A DNA stretch of 9,898 nucleotides, taken from contig JAJRPH010000094.1 of the NCBI GenBank assembly GCA_024280875.1, positions 1 through 9,898 of the forward strand. The letters run 5' to 3'. This document shows positions 6,498 through 9,898 of this stretch, piece after piece. The notes beneath the pieces are model-generated. The model had not been told where the DNA came from. It did no database searches and saw only the letters and a list, made by a program, of their open reading frames with translations. The stretch's first letter is position 1, and each line of letters opens with the position of its first letter. A program made the translations under genes and the position numbers. The DNA comes from Deltaproteobacteria bacterium. GTDB taxonomy: Bacteria; Desulfobacterota; Desulfobacteria; Desulfobacterales; Desulfosalsimonadaceae.

Positions 6498-6724
6498 ATG
6501 TGCCTTGCGATCCCGTCAAAAGTTGTAAAAATTTTTGAAAGTATGGGTGTTGTTGATGCTGATGGCGTAAAGCGGGAGGTGAGTCTTCTTCTCCTCGATG
6601 AGTCAAGGTAGGGGATTATGTGATCGTTCATGCCGGGTTTGCCATAAATATAGTCGATGAATCAGAAGCAGCGGAAACATTGAAAGCCATACGTGGGGCG
6701 CTTTCCCTAATGGACGGAAAATGA
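6498..6724 (+). pseudogene. hypC: Frameshifted hydrogenase assembly chaperone HypC
   Basis: HypC is a small OB-fold chaperone that, with HypD, carries the Fe(CN)2CO unit for the [NiFe] site. The ATG at 6498 begins MCLAIPSKVVKI with the essential Cys2, preceded by TAAGGAA at 6482-6488. The frame continues DGVKREVSLLLLDESR and stops at TAG 6609-6611. One base further, the frame VGDYVIVHAGFAINIVDE completes the family pattern to TGA at 6722-6724. A single missing G around 6606-6608 explains this. Summed length (about 75 residues) is normal, so the gene is whole apart from the shift; it is either a recent pseudogene or a consensus error. The end lies 12 nt before the hypF ATG. Confidence 0.87.
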
Positions 6725-6736
6725 GAACAACCTGCT

Positions 6737-9046
6737 ATGCATGCTAATATCGCCGCAAAACTCATTCGAATAAACGGAATTGTCCAGGGAGTCGGCTTTC
6801 GTCCTTTTGTTTACAGACTGGCATACAGTCATGATCTGAAAGGAACGGCCATTAATACTTCATTCGGAATATCGATCCATGTTGAAGGGGCAAAAAAAGA
6901 TATTGAATGTTTTTGCCGGGACATAATCAAAAAAAAACCGCCTCTTGCCCATATTACAGATATCCTTGATCAGGACTTTGCGGTTAATGGGTTTAAAAAC
7001 TTTACTATTTTAAATAGTCTTTCTGACAACTTGTCCTCGACATTGATATCTCCTGATATTTCTATTTGTGATGATTGCCTTTTGGAGCTTTTTGATCCCA
7101 AAGACCGCAGATATCGATATCCATTTATTAATTGTACCAACTGCGGCCCAAGATACACCATTATTGACAAAGTCCCCTATGATCGTGCAAACACATCAAT
7201 GAAGCATTTTCAAATGTGCGAAAGATGTCAGACTGAATATGATGATCCGGAAAACAGGAGATTCCATGCGCAGCCAAATGCGTGCGCGAAATGTGGGCCG
7301 CATGTGACACTTTATAACAGGCGAAGAGAAAAAGTCCGCACCAAAGAAGCCATCGGCAAGGCGGCAAAATTTTTAAAGGCAGGATATATTGTTGCGATTA
7401 AGGGACTGGGTGGATTTCATCTGGCAGCGGATGCCGAAAACAATGACGCTGTCAGTTTGCTTCATTATATTCTTATGGATTGCGGGTTTTCCGCCCTTGT
7501 TATGACCAGCGGAAATATTGCCGAAGAGCCGATCGCCATTGATAATGACGAAGCGTTTGACCGTCTTTCCGATATTGCTGATTATTTTCTTGTACACGAC
7601 AGGGATATTACTCCGCAGATTGTCGCCTATGATCTTCACCCCGACTATTTAAGCACCCGCTTTGCGCTTGAGCAAAAAGGAGAAGAATTAATTCCGGTTC
7701 AGCATCATCACGCACATATTGTCAGCTGCATGGCTGAAAATAGAATAACAGGTGATGTCATCGGTCTGGCATTCGACGGAACCGGCTATGGCACTGACGG
7801 CTGTATTTGGGGCGGTGAAGTGTTAATTGCAAATGCGCAACAATTTACGCGGGCCGCCCATTTGTCATATGTCCCCATGTCCGGTGGGGATAGGGCAATA
7901 AAAGAGCCATGGCGAATGGCCGTCAGTTATCTTTATGATGCCTATGGTGAAGCCATATGGGAACTCGATCTTCCGCTGATAGAGAAAATTGATGAAAAGA
8001 AAATTAGACTTGCCATTGAGATTATTTTAAAGCGCGTTAATTCGCCTTTCACATCGAGCCTTGGCAGGCTGTTTGACGGAATAGCAGCGATTATCGGGCT
8101 TAGAAATTATGTGAGATATGAAGGCCAGGCTGCCGTGGAACTTGAAATGATTGCGATAAACGGTATGAACAGTTTAGATGAAAAAATAGTTTATACTTAT
8201 GACTTAGCTTCGGATGATATTTGTCAGATATCGGTGGCATCGATTATAAGAAGGGTTGTAGATGACGTCCGGTCGGGTGTTGATCCGGTCCTTATTTCCG
8301 CAAAGTTTCATTTAACTATGATTCGATTGTTTACGGATTTTTGCAAAAAATTAAGGAAAAGGTTCGGGTTGAATCGGGTGGCATTAAGCGGGGGGGCTTT
8401 TCAAAACTCCATTCTTTTGGAAGGGTTTATTCGATCTTTAGATAAAAATGGGTTTAAGGTCTATTCACATTCAAAAGTTCCGGCAAATGACGGCGTTGAT
8501 CTCTCGGCTGATAATGCCAGGCCAGGCGATAAGATCATATTAAGCGGGAGCATTGCAGACCACGGCATGACCATTCTGACCCAAAGAGAAGTATTGACCT
8601 TTGATTCGCCCGTATTAAGCGACACCGCACCGTTAAATCATATGGTGAAATGCATGCTTGACGTGTTTCCGGATATTCATGTGCTTCGTGATCCCACCCG
8701 CGGAGGCGTGGCTACCGTATTAAATGAAATCGCGGACCAGTCAAAGGTGGGGATTCAAATTTTTGAAGATCATATACCGATTAAAAATGAAGTTGCCGGG
8801 ATATGTGAGTTTTTAGGCTTTGACCCACTTTATGTTGCCAACGAGGGCAAACTCATTGCCTTTGTCGAGTCCGAACATGTCGAAGCCGTGCTCTCTACAG
8901 TCAAAAATGATCAATACGGAAAAGACGCATGTATCATCGGGGAGGTCGTGGCTGACCATCCCGGACAGGTGACCCTCAAAACACGGATAGGTGGTTCAAG
9001 AGTGGTAAGTATGCTTGCGGGTGGTCAACTTCCGCGTATTTGCTGA
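6737..9046 (+). CDS. hypF: HypF with two internal deletions, fused in frame to C-terminal HypE (769 aa)
   Basis: HypF makes the carbamoyl group used for the hydrogenase cyanide ligands and passes it to HypE. Residues 1-100 are the acylphosphatase domain (GIVQGVGFRPF with Arg22, and Asn40). Residues 111-186 hold the zinc-finger pairs C111/C114, C133/C136, C161/C164 and C183/C186. The YrdC-like domain begins with IKGLGGFHLAADAENNDAVS but jumps at about 240 to LHYILMDCGFSALVMTSGN, losing the KxRxxxKP region. At about 291 it jumps from FLVHDRDI to TPQIVAYDLHPDYLST. The Kae1-like domain follows (HHHAHIV 323-329, FDGTGYGTDG 346-355, SLGRLFDG 441-448, ALSGGAFQN 549-557). At VPANDG (586) it passes into HypE. 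The HypF part is 586 residues against roughly 750-770 normally. Adenylation is probably lost, so this is likely a pseudogene with an open frame. The ribosome site is weak. Confidence 0.88.
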   Translation: MHANIAAKLIRINGIVQGVGFRPFVYRLAYSHDLKGTAINTSFGISIHVEGAKKDIECFCRDIIKKKPPLAHITDILDQDFAVNGFKNFTILNSLSDNLSSTLISPDISICDDCLLELFDPKDRRYRYPFINCTNCGPRYTIIDKVPYDRANTSMKHFQMCERCQTEYDDPENRRFHAQPNACAKCGPHVTLYNRRREKVRTKEAIGKAAKFLKAGYIVAIKGLGGFHLAADAENNDAVSLLHYILMDCGFSALVMTSGNIAEEPIAIDNDEAFDRLSDIADYFLVHDRDITPQIVAYDLHPDYLSTRFALEQKGEELIPVQHHHAHIVSCMAENRITGDVIGLAFDGTGYGTDGCIWGGEVLIANAQQFTRAAHLSYVPMSGGDRAIKEPWRMAVSYLYDAYGEAIWELDLPLIEKIDEKKIRLAIEIILKRVNSPFTSSLGRLFDGIAAIIGLRNYVRYEGQAAVELEMIAINGMNSLDEKIVYTYDLASDDICQISVASIIRRVVDDVRSGVDPVLISAKFHLTMIRLFTDFCKKLRKRFGLNRVALSGGAFQNSILLEGFIRSLDKNGFKVYSHSKVPANDGVDLSADNARPGDKIILSGSIADHGMTILTQREVLTFDSPVLSDTAPLNHMVKCMLDVFPDIHVLRDPTRGGVATVLNEIADQSKVGIQIFEDHIPIKNEVAGICEFLGFDPLYVANEGKLIAFVESEHVEAVLSTVKNDQYGKDACIIGEVVADHPGQVTLKTRIGGSRVVSMLAGGQLPRIC
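8495..9046 (+). other. hypE: HypE C-terminal half within the fused ORF
   Basis: Residues 587-769 of the fused ORF match the C-terminal part of HypE, which dehydrates the carbamoyl group on its terminal cysteine to a thiocyanate. Landmarks are RPGDKIILSGSIADHG, SDTAPLN, VLRDPTRGGVATVLNEIA, FDPLYVANEGK and the terminal PRIC with its acceptor Cys as the last residue. The N-terminal ATP-binding half (about 150 residues) is missing, as are HypD and the last ~15 residues of HypF that should lie between. The join falls on a shared Gly codon (about 8493-8497). Dehydration of the carbamoyl needs the lost half, so the piece could at best be an acceptor tail. Confidence 0.87.
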
Positions 9047-9081
9047 ACGGGGCTTTCTTTAAACTTAAAGGAGCGTATTAA

Positions 9082-9774
9082 ATGGCTATAGATATCAATG
9101 TAACGATCGGCGGTGAAGCCGGTCAGGGAATTCAAACCGTGGGCGATCTCCTGTCCCTGGTATGCCGGAAAGCCGGTTTATTTGTGATGGCCATTAATGA
9201 TTTTGAATCCCGGATTCGGGGGGGGCACAGTTTTTTCCAGATCAGGATAAGTGACCATGAAATCCATGCCCCCCGACAGGCCATTCATCTGCTGGTTGCT
9301 TTGGACCGACAAACCGTATTACTGCACAAAGATCAATTAGCGCCAGGCGGTATTATTCTGTGTGAGGAGTCAATATCTTCTGTCGCAGAGTCCTTTTTGA
9401 CGGTCGAATTCAATCAACTGGCCGAACAGGCCGGCGGTAAAATAACTGCCAATACCGTGGCAGCGGGTGCCTGTCTCGGACTTCTGAATGCGCCTTTTGA
9501 GACTCTTAAAGATATACTGGCATCCCGGTTCGGTAAAAAGGATTCGTCTGTTTTAGAAAAAAACCTGAAGGCAGCTGAATATGGATATCAGGCCGTTGCT
9601 GATGTTGAGTTCCAATGGGCTTTTAATTGGAACGCGGGATCGGTAAAAGGCCTGTTGATGAATGCTTCCAAGGCCATTGCGCTGGGCGCGTTGGCTGCAA
9701 ACTGTCGATTCGCATCATTTTATCCCATGTCCCCGGCAACCGCTGTTATTCGGAACCCAATGCCATTAACTTAA
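9082..9774 (+). CDS. korA: 2-oxoacid:acceptor oxidoreductase, gamma domain plus truncated alpha domain (KorA-like)
   Basis: Full-length proteins of this type (about 560-610 residues) join a gamma domain to an alpha domain and act with a TPP-binding beta subunit to oxidise 2-oxoacids such as 2-oxoglutarate with ferredoxin. Here the gamma domain is complete: IGGEAGQGIQT (9-19), FESRIRGGHSFFQIRIS (41-57), ITANTVAAGACLGLLN (121-136). The alpha domain begins at about 188 (LINGNEAIALGA-type segment, here KGLLMNASKAIALGALAA) and reaches FYPMSPAT (213-220). There it breaks, and ten unrelated residues lead to TAA. AAAGGAG at 9067-9073 supports the start. The gene lies 35 nt after the hypF-hypE ORF on the same strand, with no functional link known. 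Truncation implies loss of function unless the rest is supplied elsewhere. Confidence 0.85.
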   Translation: MAIDINVTIGGEAGQGIQTVGDLLSLVCRKAGLFVMAINDFESRIRGGHSFFQIRISDHEIHAPRQAIHLLVALDRQTVLLHKDQLAPGGIILCEESISSVAESFLTVEFNQLAEQAGGKITANTVAAGACLGLLNAPFETLKDILASRFGKKDSSVLEKNLKAAEYGYQAVADVEFQWAFNWNAGSVKGLLMNASKAIALGALAANCRFASFYPMSPATAVIRNPMPLT

Positions 9775-9898
9775 CAAAGCTGTTTATAGTTCATGTCATT
9801 GCTGTCCGGTTAACTTATGAAAAATATCAATATGTTAAAAATATAAACCCCGGTCAAGTTGCAATTTTGGAAAATAGTTTTTCTATTTATTTTACAGC
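9775..9898. other. AT-rich sequence after the korA break
   Basis: From about 9743 the sequence no longer fits korA in any frame I can read. TTAACTTA occurs twice (9765-9772 and 9808-9815 region) in this AT-rich tail. A second frame stays open from the break to the window end but has no start and no recognised motif. This could be the edge of an inserted element or of a deletion; the window ends before it can be judged. Confidence 0.4.

Noticed and set aside
6361..6606. Minus-strand open frame over the hypC region
   Set aside because: It lies opposite the clear HypC code and has no recognisable motif.
6737..9046. Calling this ORF a normal full-length HypF on the basis of its 769-residue length
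   Set aside because: The length is coincidental: 183 residues are HypE, and the HypF part lacks large YrdC-domain blocks.
1..9898. CRISPR array, phage defence system or integron
   Set aside because: No regularly spaced repeats, cas genes, integrase, attC-like sites or known defence genes were seen.

Overview
The window looks like bacterial chromosome from an anaerobic, hydrogen- and sulfur-handling organism, most likely a sulfate reducer of the Desulfobacterota (Desulfobacterales-like). This is inferred from gene content: a CoA-disulfide/persulfide reductase with a rhodanese tail, a hybOABCD-type membrane-bound [NiFe]-hydrogenase locus with hyp maturation genes, a 2-oxoacid:acceptor oxidoreductase, and a DUF3141 protein. 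No rRNA, tRNA, CRISPR array or transposase gene was recognised.

Left part (1-4485, + strand). The window opens inside a DUF3141 alpha/beta-hydrolase gene with a Lys/Ala-rich tail. It is followed 7 nt later by the first third of a nitronate monooxygenase (FabK/2-nitropropane dioxygenase-like) gene, which breaks off and is joined to a short scrap that resembles the end of a VOC/glyoxalase-type protein. An apparently intact CoADR-rhodanese flavoprotein and an intact ZIP metal transporter come next.

Middle (4454-5993, - strand). This is the wreck of a hybO-hybA-hybB-hybC-hybD operon, read right to left. Only the C-terminal third of the small subunit (HybO) remains, with an in-frame TGA. HybA keeps its Tat signal but has a 1-nt frameshift and an internal deletion, and it runs in frame straight into the last ~31 residues of the large subunit (HybC). 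HybB and almost all of HybC are gone. The maturation protease HybD/HyaD is intact and still overlaps the HybC stop as TGATG.

Right part (6498-9046, + strand). The hyp genes run divergently. HypC carries a 1-nt frameshift. A 769-residue ORF is HypF lacking two internal blocks of the YrdC-like domain and fused in frame to the C-terminal half of HypE; HypD is absent. Finally comes a KorA-type gamma/alpha oxidoreductase gene that breaks at the SPAT motif of the alpha domain.

Taken together, the catalytic hydrogenase cannot be made from this locus. The strongest signal is the pattern of damage: five inferred deletion junctions that all keep the reading frame, mixed with single-base frameshifts, next to perfectly ordinary genes. 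This is either real reductive decay of a hydrogenase island by short-homology deletions or an assembly/consensus artefact. The sequence alone cannot decide, and mapping of raw reads would. The 5994-6497 spacer holds two small hairpins and a 51-codon open stretch that I cannot identify.
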